Shown: positions 1 through 13,006, counted from the stretch's first letter. The stretch is DNA of 64,000 nucleotides from Symbiodinium natans (GCA_905221605.1 CAJNDS010002721.1:60001-124000); one strand, 5' to 3'. Notes: a model not told the origin generated them from the letters alone. A program made the numbers and translations.

Positions 1-35
1 TTCCCAACCAACAGTAAGGAGTGAGAAGGGAGCAG

Positions 36-190
36 GGCAGTTCTTCCTGTACTACCGGGCTGCCCAACGCATGTGGGTCATTGATGCGGAGCTGGACAAG
101 GCCATAGATCACTGCGGATCTGTGCAGCACCTGAAGTTCTGCAGCCTCTGCGACTCTACGCCTGGTTGTTTTATATCCCATCTTGCATGA
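36..190 (+). CDS. partial exon, unrecognised protein
   Basis: The + strand is open from the left end region to a TGA at 188-190 and reads FFLYYRAAQRMWVIDAEL, then about 28 further residues with four cysteines near the end. The composition is that of real protein, unlike the repeat-derived frames nearby. An AG lies just before position 36, so this is probably an internal or last exon of a gene that begins left of the window. Whether the TGA is the true stop or the exon ends earlier at a splice site cannot be told. No family is recognised. Confidence 0.45.
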
Positions 191-364
191 AATATTATCT
201 CGTACTAGAGTGTAAGCAACAGTATAAGTACATTTCAGGCCTAGCGGCCGTGCCGCCGACCCCCAACACAAGACTTTGAGGCGGTGGGGGCGCTGTCACT
301 CAGCCACAGCAAGGGTCCACAGTAGGCTAAAGGGTACAGGCGGCTTGGGCAGCATAGGTTCGAG

Positions 365-745
365 ATGCGGGGGTTCGGGCATGCATTGGAGCCCTCAAAA
401 CACTTCATCAAGGTAAAGGGTCCGGGATGCATTGCAGCCCTCAAAACACTTCATTTCAAGGTAAAGCAGCAGGTTGGGAGCAGGCTGGGGCAGGGGGTGG
501 TGGTGGTAGGGGGTCGGGGGGGGGGGGGGGGGGTGGGGGCGGGGAAAGGGGTGAGGGCGGAGAGAGCGGCGGGGGTGTGGGCACTGGAGCCTCATTTCAA
601 GCTTCAGTAAAGCAGCAGGTTGGGAGCAGGCGGGGGCAGGGGAGTAGGGGTGGTGAGCGGCCCTATACACGAAGCACTCAGAGCATGGGAAGGGAGAACG
701 GAGAGAGCGGGGAGGGCGGGGAGGGGGTGGCGCAGGGAAAATGAG
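365..745. repeat. G-rich repeat with a duplicated unit
   Basis: A strongly G-skewed tract. A unit containing TAAAGCAGCAGGTTGGGAGC followed by a GGGGCAGGGG run occurs at about 457-497 and again at about 608-642. Phrases such as 'GCCCTCAAAACACTTCAT' are also repeated at about 391 and 437. The composition resembles the tracts at 60-61.9 kb and 63.4-63.7 kb. Confidence 0.6.
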
Positions 746-812
746 TCTTCACTGACGCCGCCCCCACTTCGGGGCTCGGCGGATAGATATATATATATAT
801 ACATACATACAT
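740..812 (+). repeat. repeat 3' end plus TA microsatellite tail (copy 1)
   Basis: The segment TCTTCACTGACGCCGCCCCC, then a GGGG-TCGGCGGATA block, is followed directly by an ATATAT tract. The same arrangement recurs at 63678-63790. Two copies ending at the same block and each followed by a different AT-rich simple repeat suggest one interspersed repeat family whose 3' end seeds a microsatellite. Confidence 0.55.
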
Positions 813-1002
813 ATGTACTCTTTATTTAAACATCATATGATATGACCGAATGTAATGCAATATGCCATCGTGCGCGATGCACAGGTGGCGCCGGCCTTTG
901 CTTACACTCGAAAGGCGGACTACGAGAAGGGCTGGTGGAGGATGGCATCCTGGGCCACTTTTCCTAAGGGCATTGCTTGCTAAGTTCGTCGGTCAGTGTT
1001 CT

Positions 1003-1560
1003 GGGGTACCCCAAATTTGACAGCGATACCAGGCCTCCGCCACCCCCTGTCGCGCGAGCTGAGGTGCCTAACAAGGGCATGACCCTGGCAAAGGTCGAGC
1101 ACCCACTCGCCTTCGAGAAGGATGCTGTCGAGGCCGGAGCACCACAGTACCACATCGTGTGAACGGAGCTGAAATGTTCCATAATGTCCCTTTGCCTTTG
1201 TTGGGTTCTCCTGTGAGAGGTGCGGGGAGTGGATGAGCAGCTAACAGGATCCCCTGAGGCCGGGATCGCCGCAAGGTAGAAAGGCGGCATCAGCAGCTTT
1301 ACTCCTAGGATGTGTCCTTGGCATCGAACTATATCGAAGTGCTTGAGTGGAAGCCCATCTACGCGTTGCAAGCTGGGGGCTGTCCACTTCCACAACTCAA
1401 GATTCGTCACCAATGAGGAAGGTTGCGCAACGTTTCTATATGTTCTCTGCCAGGAGTACTTGGTGCCACTCAACGGCACATACCTCCGCCAGCCAAAGGA
1501 GGAGAACGTGGACGGCAAAGAGCACTATGTTTTAGAGCCTTGGGCCTGTCGTGGGTTTTG
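1003..1560 (+). CDS. weak exon-like segments
   Basis: Three coding-like stretches lie here. One runs about 1003-1158 (reading YPKFDSDTRPPPPPVARAEV and onwards). A second starts after an AG at 1308 (DVSLASNYIEVLEWKPIYAL). A third, in another frame, runs to about 1559 (ends near EENVDGKEHYVLEPW). They are plausible exons of one gene, but the joins between them do not resolve cleanly, so an intron, an indel or decay is possible. No family is recognised. Confidence 0.25.
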
Positions 1561-2361
1561 AAAGCCGCTGGAAAGACGCGGTTTCCCATGTTCTTATGCA
1601 AACGTTCGAGGTTGGGGGGTCCTGGAGTGTTGCAAGAGGTAAGAAGAGTTCGCAAGTGCTTGGTCTGCGCCCTGCGATGCGGTGAATCGAATGCCAGGAC
1701 TTGGTCAGAACATGCGGGGCTTTGCATGTCGCATTATGTCACTGAACCTGGTGTGCCTTGCAAGGAAAAGCCACGCAGACACCTCTTCTGGGACAAGGGT
1801 GCTTTGGCAGGGAGTCCCGATGCCTCACCCAAAAGCACACCGAACACACCTGTTCTCAAGATCTGGATGTTGAGTTGACCCTCCCAGCCAGCTATGGACT
1901 CCGAGCAGTAGCTGGGAGGTTGCCTTGCAATTGCACGACACTCGAGACCAAGGCATGGAGACGTGGTGCATCGCCCATGTGTGCCATTCCGATGAGGGCG
2001 TCTATGCCAAGTCACAAAGCACCTCAGCCTAGCGATTCTGCAAGGTCAGGTCGCTTCACCAAACAAGAAAGCGTCTGGAAAGCCTTGACCCTAGGAAGTA
2101 CCATGCTGTCACCCTATGTGACAATGGGCCGAGACGAGCAGGCTCGTGGGTCCACGGCAGGTCTTTGCAGGTACGCGATGCAAGACCAGCCTTACGATGT
2201 GTGATGAGTAAGCCTGTCATTAGGGCTCTTAAGGTACTCCCCCCCCTTAGGGTTCGTTGAGAGACAAGATGGCTTTCATTATCCTTATTGGGGGCTTCGC
2301 AGATTCCATTGACTCGTGGAAGGTGCCCTCAGCTCGGGTGTCTTTCGTCACTGCCGCCGAG
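1561..2361. other. no supportable gene
   Basis: Several open frames cross this stretch, but none has splice-flanked, protein-like composition, and the frames on the two strands are equally long. It is most likely intronic or intergenic. Confidence 0.4.
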
Positions 2362-2431
2362 GAGACGGTCGCAGCTGCGAGGCCGGATAGACCAAAGCAT
2401 ACGACAGGATACGAAAGCTGGTACAAGGAAA
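2362..2431 (+). CDS. exon-like segment
   Basis: After an AG at 2360-2361 the + strand reads ETVAAARPDRPKHTTGYESW then YKEM, ending just before a telomere-like tract. It could be an upstream exon of the RNF213-like gene, but nothing links it directly. Confidence 0.35.
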
Positions 2432-2439
2432 TGAGTAAA

Positions 2440-2705
2440 CCTCAAACCCCAAACCTCAAACCCCAAACCCTAAACCAGTCCTAAACCCTAAACCCGAAAC
2501 CCTAAACCTTAGGGATTCTTGGGAATAATGCATAATGTTTGGGTACTGTAATTCCTATGAAGCAGCGAAAAATGTAAGTCTTGCTAGGGTTCCAAGTTCA
2601 GCATAGAAACCCTAAACCCTGAATCCTGAACCCTAAACCCTAAACCCTAAACCCTAAACCCTAAACCCTAAACCCTAAACCCTAAACCCTAAACCCTAAA
2701 CCCTA
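2440..2705 (+). repeat. CCCTAAA telomere-like tract
   Basis: Degenerate CCCAAACC/CCCTAAACC copies at 2440-2510 are followed by a nearly perfect CCCTAAA array at about 2630-2705. This is the plant/dinoflagellate-type telomere heptamer in an interstitial position. Confidence 0.9.
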
Positions 2706-2805
2706 TAAGCAAGGCGGCAGCCGCAGCAGGATGACGACTTCCAGCTTCTGCGTTGGGAGGACAGCAGCCGCCCAATTAGCATGTGGAAGGGGTCCGATGT
2801 GCTTC

Positions 2806-2960
2806 TTTAGGGGCCCCTTTTTAGGGCCCTTTCAGGGCTTTTTTAGAGCCTTTTTTAAGGCCTGTTTAAGGGCCTTTTTAAACGCTTTTTTAAGGGCTGT
2901 TTTAGGCCTCTTAGTTAAGGAGCTTTATAGGGCTTTTTTTGGGCCCTTGAGGGTTGATCA
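2806..2960 (+). repeat. degenerate TTTTTTAGGGCC repeat
   Basis: A run of imperfect units built from TTTTTAAGGGCC/TTTAGGGCC. It keeps a long frame open (2731-3252), but the translation simply mirrors the repeat and is not a gene. Confidence 0.6.
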
Positions 2961-3420
2961 TTGCAGATCTCAACCCAGGTCACGACTGCATGCTTTTTTC
3001 GAACCGCCGCTTGGCCAGAAAAGAGAATCAGTGCCCCCCCCCTCCCCTCCCCCCGCCCCCCCTACGTATATGTGCCCAGGGTACCTGGTAGCTCGAGCAG
3101 CATCGTCCGCCACAGCACTTTTGACACTGTCCATAGCTTGCTGGCCTGTGCCAGGCAAGCACCAGGTTTGCTTTCTTTCGAGCCAGCCGATGAAGCGTCT
3201 TGACTTGAGCAGATCAGCCTGTGAAGCTTCTTGTAGAAAGTCCTACTCGTAGCCTGCGATCGCATGCCCTGAAGGCTGCGCATATCTATGCACCCTGGTC
3301 TGCTCCACCTGCTCGAGCGCAATCACGCCTCTTGCCTGGACATGCCCGTGCTAGTTGATGCAGCGTCGAGCCTACTGCAACTCATCCACATCTGCCCCAA
3401 CTCCCGAGCCTGAGAACATC
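2961..3420. other. no supportable gene
   Basis: Contains a C-rich run at about 3035-3062 and overlapping open frames on both strands without exon signals. I see no feature that can be supported. Confidence 0.4.
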
Positions 3421-3480
3421 CCCCTAAACCCCAAACCCCAAACCCCAAACCCTAAACCCTAAACCCTAAGCCCTAAAACC
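3421..3480 (+). repeat. CCCTAAA telomere-like tract
   Basis: Short array of CCCCAAACC and CCCTAAACC units immediately upstream of the exon at 3513. Confidence 0.85.
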
Positions 3481-3512
3481 TAAAGCTGGTGCATTCTCTG
3501 AGTTTTTTTGAG

Positions 3513-3819
3513 GTCTCTGTGGGTGAGTCGCTGGATGCCCTGACGGCAGATCACACCAAGATCCTAGGCCGGGCAGTGGTGCGTCGCCCCAGATGCCAGT
3601 TTGCGGCAGTTCCCCAAAACCCTGAGTGCTTTGTAGGAAACCCCAAACCCCAAAACCCAAACCCCAAACCCTAAACCCCTAAACCCTAAACCCTAAACCC
3701 CTAAACCCCAAATCCCTCAACCCTCAACCCTTTTCAGCCCTCCGCAGGCTGCCTCACCGGAGTGGACCGGTCTCGGAAAAAGGCGGCCCAACTCTTGGAT
3801 GGCAAATATTGCCTCACAG
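3513..3819 (+). CDS. two exons upstream of the first AAA module
   Basis: Exon 3513-3567 reads VSVGESLDALTADHTKIL plus one base. Exon 3748-3819 supplies the two missing bases and continues CLTGVDRSRKKAAQLLDGKY then CLT. The intron 3568-3747 starts GC, ends AG and contains a CCCTAAA tract. The phase agreement supports that both are exons of one transcript. Their assignment to the RNF213-like gene rests on strand and proximity only. Confidence 0.55.
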
Positions 3820-6800
3820 GCGCTCCAAGAAAGGGGGGGGGGGGTTCAGGGGGGGTTTACCAGGTTGAGGGGGTTTAGGGGCTCCAAGGGGGGGGGTTTC
3901 AGGCGGGGTGTCAGGCGGGGTTTAGGGGGTTCAGGAAAGTTGAGGGGGTTTCGGGTATGTAGGATTGGGTTTGGCTGTTGAGCGTCAGGGTTCGGGATTA
4001 ATTAAGCGGGCCTCGCCTTGAGGTTGCTGTCCGGGATCGCAGGGAGACTTCCAGTACAGCTTGGAAAAATGTCCAGTCAGCTTGGGCGTCAACCCGCACC
4101 TTGCGGGAAGGTGATGCAGTTCTGAAAATGCTGGCGATCTTCGTTCGCCTTCGCTGTGGGCTTCCTGTGCGCCTGTGATGGCAATTAGAGAATCGTAGCC
4201 ATGCCAGCCATGCAGCGCGCAAACTTGTTCCTCAGAAGCCGGGGTTCCCTCAGCTCGGAAGCTCAGCTTTGCTAACCCCAGGATTTTGATGGGCGAATGT
4301 GGCTGTGGCAAGACTGAGTTGGCACAGGGCTCAGCAAGCAACCAGCACGAATGATGCTTAGATGCTGTGTTTAGAGGCCAGCCACCTGCAAAACCCGCCA
4401 CAATCCTCAATCTTCGCTCTCGGTTTAGGTGCGCTATCTCTGTGCCTGGCTGGGAGTGGAGCTGGTCACGCTCAACGTCCATGGTGGCACGACGGAAGTG
4501 GACATCGATCGAGTGCCCTGGCCGGCCTTGAACTTTTCCAGGAGCTTCCCAAAAAAATGCAGGACCTGCTGCTGCAGCCGTGTCCTGACGCTCTGAGGTC
4601 TTCGCGCAAGCACGGAAGTCCGCACATGAGAAGAGCGAAACGCGCGTGATCGTCTTCCTGGACGAGATTAACACGTCTCACCATGTGAACATGCTCTGCG
4701 AGGCTTCCTGTCAGCATATCTCAGAAATTCCCTGTGTTGCTGCTGACTTGTCGTTTTTTGCCTGTGACAAGGCTGTCCTCGAAAGGTCACTGCGCCTCTC
4801 GGCTCCAAAATGATGGCCTGGGATGGTCCGTCGATACCCCTAAAACCCTAAGCTCCTCAAGCCTAAACCCCTAACCCCCTAAACCCCCAAACCCCCCAAA
4901 CCCCCAAAAACCCCCCAAAAACCCCCTAAAACCCCCTAAAACCCCCTAAAACCCCCTAAAACCCCCCTAAACCCCCCTAAACCCCTGCGAGGCGGCGAGC
5001 CCCTGCCTTGCAACGTGGACGTCCTGGCGGCGCTGAACCCTCGGAGAAAGCCCGTCGGCCCAGCTTTGCGCCCCTCGTTTTTCCCCGGCGGCGAGCATAT
5101 TTGGGGGTTTTTCGATATCAGGGGGGGTACTTTATTGGGATCCCTATTACAAGGGGGATCCTACTATTTTGGGGGTCTATATTAGGGGGTCCCTTATCAT
5201 CGTAACCCCCCAGATTTCTGCTCTCTTGCGAGGCGGCCTGCGCAGCAGCTGACCACCGGCCTCGTCTTCGGCGGCCAGGGCAGTGCGGAGGCGGCTGGGG
5301 GTTTAGGGTTTAGGGTTTAGGGTTTAGGGTTTAGGGGTTCCTGGATCCTTCCGTTTTTTTCCGGCCTGCTGCAAGTCCACTGCGAGGAAGAGATGGGCGG
5401 CTTGGTGTACCGCGTGCACGCCGTTCCCGAGACCGTCAACGACTTCCTCTTCGACTTCGGGGTGGCAGCCTCGGGCTTTATTTTTTGTTTTTTCAGGATT
5501 TTGTAAGGCTTCAAAAGCTTTTGAGACTGGAAAGATAAGCAATGGTTGGGGAGGCAGCACAGGGGCATGCTGATTCGGGGGATTTTGTACCATGTTTGAG
5601 GGAGTGTTTCGTGACTGGCTTGTTTCAGGCCTTGACCCAGAAGGCAGAGAGGATGTACATCCGCTCCATGGTGCCTCGGCAGAAATACGGGACAGTCAAC
5701 ATTGCAAAGGGTCCAGGGTTTTGGGTCCAAGAAAAATTGCTTCTCTGCTTGCCTCTCACTTGCGCAAGGAGATCGAGTCCCTGCTCCTTTCAAAAGGAAG
5801 TTATCTGTTCGCAGCGCGAGATGTAAGTGTGATGCTTTTAGAGCAAATACAAACAGCACGGTATGCTTTACAGTATATCTCATACCATGTACGGATGTCA
5901 TATATCTTCACTCACAGCACATGTTTAACTTCCTTTGTTTGATCTGCACAGAAAAGTCCAACGAGTATGTGCCTCCTGGAGGGTTGGGAGAGTTTTGGGG
6001 GAAGCTTGACGTGGGTTTTGGGGTTCGGTCGCGAAGCATCTCGACAGCACAGCGGTCCCAATGTGCCAGCCTGGCCAACATTTCCAAGCCAAAACTGCCA
6101 CCAGAAAACGTCTAACGCACTTGTCGGACTAACAATGCCCCTGCACTTGCGGCACGCCGCCTACAAGCACTTTCAACAAAGGGCCTAACACATTCCACGC
6201 CTGCAAGCCCCAATGTAGTAATTACGCACCTCGTGGGCTCAAACAGAACTCACATCGTCATTGGGAGGTGCAGAGTGGCTGGCCCGACAGCCACGAGCGT
6301 GAGCAGGAACTGGTGACCGAATTGCTCTGCCTGGCGCAGGTGCGGAGAAAGGAACAGATAGCTGCTATAGATTTTAAACGAGTCTGAAAGTCGGCGTCCA
6401 GAGTTTCGCATTGCTGCTACGACGACGACGACGACCAACGTGTCCGCCGGTAATTAGCTTTCACTCTCATGTGCTTCGTTCGTTGGCCACGCCAGGCCTT
6501 CATCCGTTGGGAGGAAGGTGATCCTTCAGCAGTTTCTCTGCGAGATGTGTTCAGCACTCAGCTCTTTCATGGCTTTTCATGCAGACCCGACACCTTGCTC
6601 CAATTGTGATTCCAGTTCAGGAAGCGCTGCTTGCGAGCGGCGCGGTGGACGCAGGACCTGCTTCACGGGAATCCTTTTCCGATTCTCTTTTTTTAGGGCA
6701 TACCCCCTACTTTACAGACACATACTCTTATCAAGCACGAGGGCTTCAGAACAAGTTCTCGGGATGCCTGATGTCCGTCACAAAACATGCTGTAACTCGT

Positions 6801-8421
6801 TAGACATTGTTCGGTTTGATCTCTCCTACCCCTGTTGTGTCCTTTGAGGCTTTGGGAGTGGGGTGGTTGAGCTCCGAGGTGTGCTTCTCAGGGCTCCAGG
6901 AGAGCAAGCTGCGCCTCAATGCTTGTGCCACAGGAGCGCTTTGGAAAGAAGACGGCGAAGAGCCAGCCCCACCCTCCCTCGGTGGCTACTTGAACTCAAC
7001 TTCAGCTGTAACGGTGGTGACGTGCGCCGCGCTATGTTCTTGGCAAGGTTGTTGCCGTGGCTCTGGTGTACCATTACCGCCTTCCCTCTCGAGATAGGCC
7101 TGTGGTGAGAACATGTGGGGCCCGCAGCTTGCAAGAATGTTTGGCCGACCAGTCGCCACGCCCTCTGGACGGACCTCACTCGCCGAGCACCCTGGCCGGC
7201 AGACAAAGGCGAGATGAAGGGCCGGGGCTGGGCAGAGCTGGGCAAGCTGCGCGAGGCCCGGGAGCCAAAAGACTTCTTGCAGCCGCACTTGTGTAGAAAT
7301 TCTCATCAGCGCATGCCCGCGCCAGGAGAATGGCCTTACAGTTGCCCGGCAGCCACCTTCAGCGACCACTACAGCGCTCTTCAGGATCCATGCTGCAACG
7401 CATTCTGCGCGAAGCCAAGGCCATGGAGAACATCCTCCAAAAGGTGCAGAGCAATGTCGCAAGAGAGTTCGAAGTTGAGAAAGATGTGGTCCAGGGTCTG
7501 CATTTAGACTTCACATTCCTTTTCAGCCTCTGCATTGCCAGTGTCAGCGTTTGACGTAACATGGTACTGTTGTTGCAGTTCAATGCCCGAGCCGCAGCCC
7601 GGGAATTGCCACGCGAACTGCTGGAGGTTATGAATGAAGCGTTGGCGGAGAATGTCTTCGTGGGTCTTCTGTGCATCATGAACCGCATCCCGCTCTTCAT
7701 CGTTGGCAAGCCAGGCCAGGCCGCCCCCAAAGTGGGTTTCGTGTGGCGTGCGTGCTCAGTCAAGCTGTGCAGACATGTTGCCATCATCCAAGGAACCTCG
7801 AAGACCCTGTGCATGCAAGTTCTGTACTTCGGCTGCACACTTGATGCAGCCACCATCTGCTCACTAGGACAACGCGCCCAATGTACAGACTCAATCATTA
7901 CATACTCCCCGCTCCCCCGCCCCCTTTCTAACATTGTGTGCGTCTCCATCTTCGCCCCTTAGAGGATTCGCTTTGCATGTGCAGCCTGCTCTTACTCAAC
8001 ACCATGTGTAGAGGTAGTTTACATTGCGTATTTCTGTAGGCCCTTCAGGTGATGAGTAGCCTGAGATGCTTCATAGCTACTTCAGCCAAGGCTGAGCAAC
8101 CTGCAAGGGAAGCAGTCCAAGTCCAAATTCCTGCAGACATTGCCAGCGCTGCGCCTTATGCAGTATCAGTCCCTTGGCAGAATGGCGCGGGCATGGACAA
8201 GGCAGAATATGCGTACCAACCTGTGTTTCGCGCAGGTGCTCCCCGCTTTCCACGGCAGATGGTATCCAGTCGGGCTCCCAAGGCGTTTGTCCGGAGCAGC
8301 GGCTGCGGTTCACTACGAGCCAGGCGCCAGTTCGATGCTGCGTCGCGCTTCGCCTCGAGCGCACTGGATGCTCAGGCCTGCCTTCGGGATCGCATGCCTT
8401 GTGGCCACACGGTTCACACAC

Positions 8422-8456
<35 letters not shown>

Positions 8457-10477
8457 TATCTGTATACATATACATATATATATATACATAAATATATCAT
8501 GTACATACATGGTCTGTATGTATGTATGTATGTATGTGCGTACGTATGTATGTATGTATGTACGTACGTATGTATGTATGTGTATAGGCGTTTGGCTGCA
8601 TGAATTGTCTGAGTCCATAAGGTGCACCAGTATAGTTGTTGACTCCTTGCCGTTCCGAGCGCAGGTGGTGCTGCTCCTGGATGAGGTCGGCCTCGCAGAG
8701 TTCTCCCCAGCAGCGGGCCTCAGTTGGCGCCATGGCCCTTGGCATCTCCAGCTCCCACTCGAACCACAGTACTATCTGAACTCTCCTGGCTCTAAGGACA
8801 TGCCACTGAAGGTCCTCCATGGAATCCTTGCGGAGCCGGGCATCGTATCTGTTGTAGGCTTCTGGCAGTTGCGAAGTTGGGGCAGGGGCCAGGGTTGGCT
8901 GCATGTGCGTCTTTTGTCTGACAAACGGAGTCACCGTTAATTGCCCTTAGTTACCCTTAGAGTTGCTTGTTGGGCACAGGTTTGTCGAACTGGCGGCTGG
9001 ACCCTGCAAAGATGAGTCTCGGAATGCAAGGATCGCAGGGGGCATCATGCCATTGACACCTCGAGGCTTCTAATTATATATCTTGACTCATTCGACATCC
9101 AAGGAACCGCAGCGTTTGCTTGGCCCGACCGGATCCGGACTCAGCAGAGGTGGGTCGAACAGGCCGATCATGAAAGGGGGGGTTTCACTCAACTTCCGCG
9201 TCCGTTTTGGGGGGGGGGGGGGGCACGCGCGGGTCGCGTAGCCCAGAGCTATCCAGCGACACGGTCGCTTCTCGTGCTGTGTCATGGTTCGAGGCCGCGC
9301 CATTTCAAAGGTTTCAAGAGCCATAGACAAGGGGCGAAAGGAGCCTGCAGGAAGAGGAGTTGCAGAGATGTTGCATGCTACGCTTCAGGCAACACAATGA
9401 GAGCACCTCCCACCATAGTCTTCACGAGATGCCATATTGTTTCGGGGGCGCGACGAAATATCGAAGCATCCCGCGAGAAGCCCTCACACACAGGCGCAGG
9501 GCTGCTTGCGGCCTTCAGCGGGCGTTCCTCTCCGGCCTGGCTGCAGGACCTGCTCTTGATCCTTTGGCTTGAGCCGGGAACTGTCTGGATCTGTTCAGAG
9601 ATGCCGTGTGTTGCTGTGTCTTGAAAATCCACCCATAGCAGCCTGAAGTCCGAGCGCGCAAGTCGCAGAGAAGCTTGCGCTTGGCTGTTCGGTCAGTTTT
9701 GTGTAAAGCATGGTCGAGACAAGACAGATCCTGCTGGGAGGAGCTGTCTGGTGCGTTCTGGAGTGTCTTTGCAGACCAGGGCCCCCCAACGGCAAGGCTG
9801 AAAGGGAGGTAGGGTACACAGTTCCCATGCGCATGATATCGTGTTGCTGGACCCTGGTGGATCCGAGGTGATCGCGATTGGCTGGGAATGCGTGACTACT
9901 ACAGCTTCGTCCGGGCCGTTCGCGACGGATGTCTTGCAGCAAACGTTGACCAACCCACTGCAGAGTGTCCTGACTGGATGGACAGACGCCATGTGCTTTT
10001 GTGAGATTTTCCAGCTCTCTGCATTTCTCTTCCAAGCTCCAGGATCCTGGCCTTTGCCATTCGCCGAAACTTTGGAGGCCGGTGGCTCCTTGCAAAGTGT
10101 ATCGAACTGTGGTGCTATGGTACATGGTACATCCATTTCATTCTCTTGTAACTGCAAACGCCTGAGCGCACCGCCTCGGCAGCCGGGCCGACCCAAGCCA
10201 CAAGCCACGGGACGTGCATGTCGGAAGTCCAAGCGGCACACTTTCAGAGGGATGTATAGCCTCGCTTGAGGACCGCTGAGCCCTATTTGCTTTAATTGGC
10301 AGTCAAGGCTTGCAGTGTCAGCAGGCGGTGCAAACCTTCGGTGCACGTGTTGTCTGTGCTTGCGTGCAAAGTGAATTTTTGAGTAGGATGGTGAGAGGTG
10401 CCATGAGGTTCAGAAGGAAGCAAGAGAAGGTTCTTCCACCAGCGAACTGCTCAATATCCCCAAGTCACCTTTTCAAA

Positions 10478-10509
<32 letters not shown>

Positions 10510-12338
10510 GGGAGTTGGGGTTGTGATGTGTTGGTGTGGTGTGGGGTTCCTGGTTTGCTTGTTCCAAAACAGCTCTCGTATCTTGATGCTGTTGGGTCGC
10601 CGAAGGCCAGCCGGCTTTGCTGGAGAGGCTGCTTCATGCCATGCTTCCCGCAGGCGCCTCCTGGAATGTGGTGTAAGGTTCCGATTTCCCCGTCCCTTGT
10701 TGTGCCTTTCGCTGCCTTTTCTGTTTGGTGCCGATGTGCTTACCCGGGCACGAAGGGAGGCCGGAGTACAGGGGACTAGCTCAGTGGGCAGTGAAGTGGG
10801 GCAGCTCAGAAGCGTTGTGCTAGCTTGCTACATACACTCGCTTTCGAGCACTTTCGAGCTGGCCTGGACCAGGCGCACTAGTAATTAACAAAAGTCATCT
10901 TTCGGAACGGGAGACCTCCCTCATATTCTTGCCAACCCTTTGCATGTCGGATCGGATTGACCTCGATTGGAGCCTTTGGATCATCTGAGGTGCCAGAAGC
11001 AAAGACGAACGCCTGACGTGGCCTTTAAGGGAGATTCTCTGCTCTAGCTTGTCAGACAGGACGCCAGTCGGGGAGAACAAAATGTAATGCATACATAGAT
11101 CTTCACAGCACGTGGCAGTCCCTCCTCATCCCGTGGAGAAAAAAGCATCGCAGGACGGCTCGGCACTTGCTTCTGGCCAGCCAGGGCGCCGCTTTGCCAT
11201 GGCTGCAGGCGCTTCAGCTCCTCCCGTGATGACATTAGTGTATCCATGAAGAAGTCCATAAAAAAGAAAATTTGTTCTTATGCAGCCGGCTGTCTGGGCG
11301 AAGATTGCATTCCTGCAATCCTTGCAAAGTGAAAACTACTTAAAAGAGCTACAATGAGACAGCGAGCTACATCCCTCACGTGCAGGCGTCCAGCATCCTC
11401 CCTGAGGACGCGGAGATCCTGCTGGGTAGCGACTTCCCCGAGGATGCCTCTGAGGCTTTGAGAGCCAACGCAGCACTGCGACACACGGTCATGGTGCGTG
11501 CAGCCATTACAGCTGGGCCAGTGCTAGTCGTATAGGCCTATGCCATCCGGCAGCTCATGCGAGTGCGCGACGCCATGGCCAAGGAGCTGCGCTGTTTGAC
11601 ATCTGTGTACCTCACATTGATGTCCACCCGGTTCAGTCTCGCATTGGTTCTGTGTTGGCATGTCACATGTTTCAAGGGGCGAATGCTACTCTTGTGTGGA
11701 ATGGACGTCATCTACGAGGCCGGGGAACAACAACTCTCAGCAGACCTAGCACAGGCAAGTTTCAGTCGCCTTTTGCCTTTGCAACTTGCCCAGTCAGCAG
11801 ATTTCTGCCACCTTGGGTCCACCTTGGTTCCCCCTTGGCCTCTCCAGGCCCTCTACGATGTGTTGAACCAGCGCTATGTGCGGCGCCGGACAGAGGCGAG
11901 GCCATTGTGGCTGAGTACGATCACATATTGATTTTGCGTATATATATATATATATAAATAATACGTATCAAAAATATTAATCAATCAAAAACATATACAT
12001 ACATATTGAATGTGCATCGCATTATTACTAATATTATGCTTAGTACATAATATACCAACTTTTGCTGCGTGACTGTTGAAATTCAACGTGAACCCTTATA
12101 TGCCTTATGGAATACCCTCACGTTGTATTGTCGTGAAGAGGTGCGCTAGCGCGTTTCCCAGGTAAATGTAGGCTTTAGATGCGAATACTTTATTTTCTCA
12201 TCTCCTATAGGGTAGGTGTTTTTTTCTCTTGGACATGAGGCGGCCCCCCAAGTACACGTATTCCGCGACACATTTTGGACGAATAGCATTTTGAGAAGTG
12301 ACCATATATATACATATATAATAGGATAGTATACATAC

Positions 12339-12381
<43 letters not shown>

Positions 12382-13006
12382 CATGGTAACTCCATGGCTT
12401 TCGGGTGTTTTGTCTTCTTTTCGGGATTTCTGCGTTCTGGTATGATACCCTTCAAGCGAAGGCGCCAGTCTTTTTCAGTTAATCCCATCGGCCTTGTCGC
12501 AGGAGGGTGAGATCGAGCTGCTCCTGCGACTGGCCATCGGCGCCCGGTCGCAGCTCTGTGCCATGGCCCCCTCCTTCAAGCTCCTGGTGCTGGTCGACCA
12601 GGCGTGCTGTGGCAGTTCGGCACAGCAGGTTCATGAGGGGGGGGGGGGTTGCTTTAAGTGAGGGCCGACGCCCCAGCTTGATCATCACTGTATAGAGCCT
12701 GAAAGCATCTGGGGTTTACGAGAATAGGGGACCCCAATATCGATCCCCAAATAGTACGATTCCCTGCTCATAGGGACCCAAATAAGGCACCCCCCTCCCC
12801 CCCCCAAATTTGAGTAAACCCCCCCCCCCCCCCCCCCCCCAAAATCTGACACTTTCTTTGGCAAGGACCAGGCCTTCCGCCACCTGGACGTGCCCTTCCT
12901 GAATCGCTTCGAGAAGCAGCTGGTGGAGCCCACGGAGCTCCTGGACTCGGCGAGGCTCTAAAAAAAGGACACCCTTTTTGGGACTCCTTTTCTACTGCTA
13001 CTACTG

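Noticed and set aside
2630-2705. CRISPR-like direct repeat array
   Set aside because: The heptamer units have no spacers; this is a telomere-like tandem repeat in a eukaryotic context.
3985-4674. 229-codon minus-strand frame
   Set aside because: It is antisense to the Walker A and Walker B exons of the RNF213-like gene, which have conserved motifs and phase.
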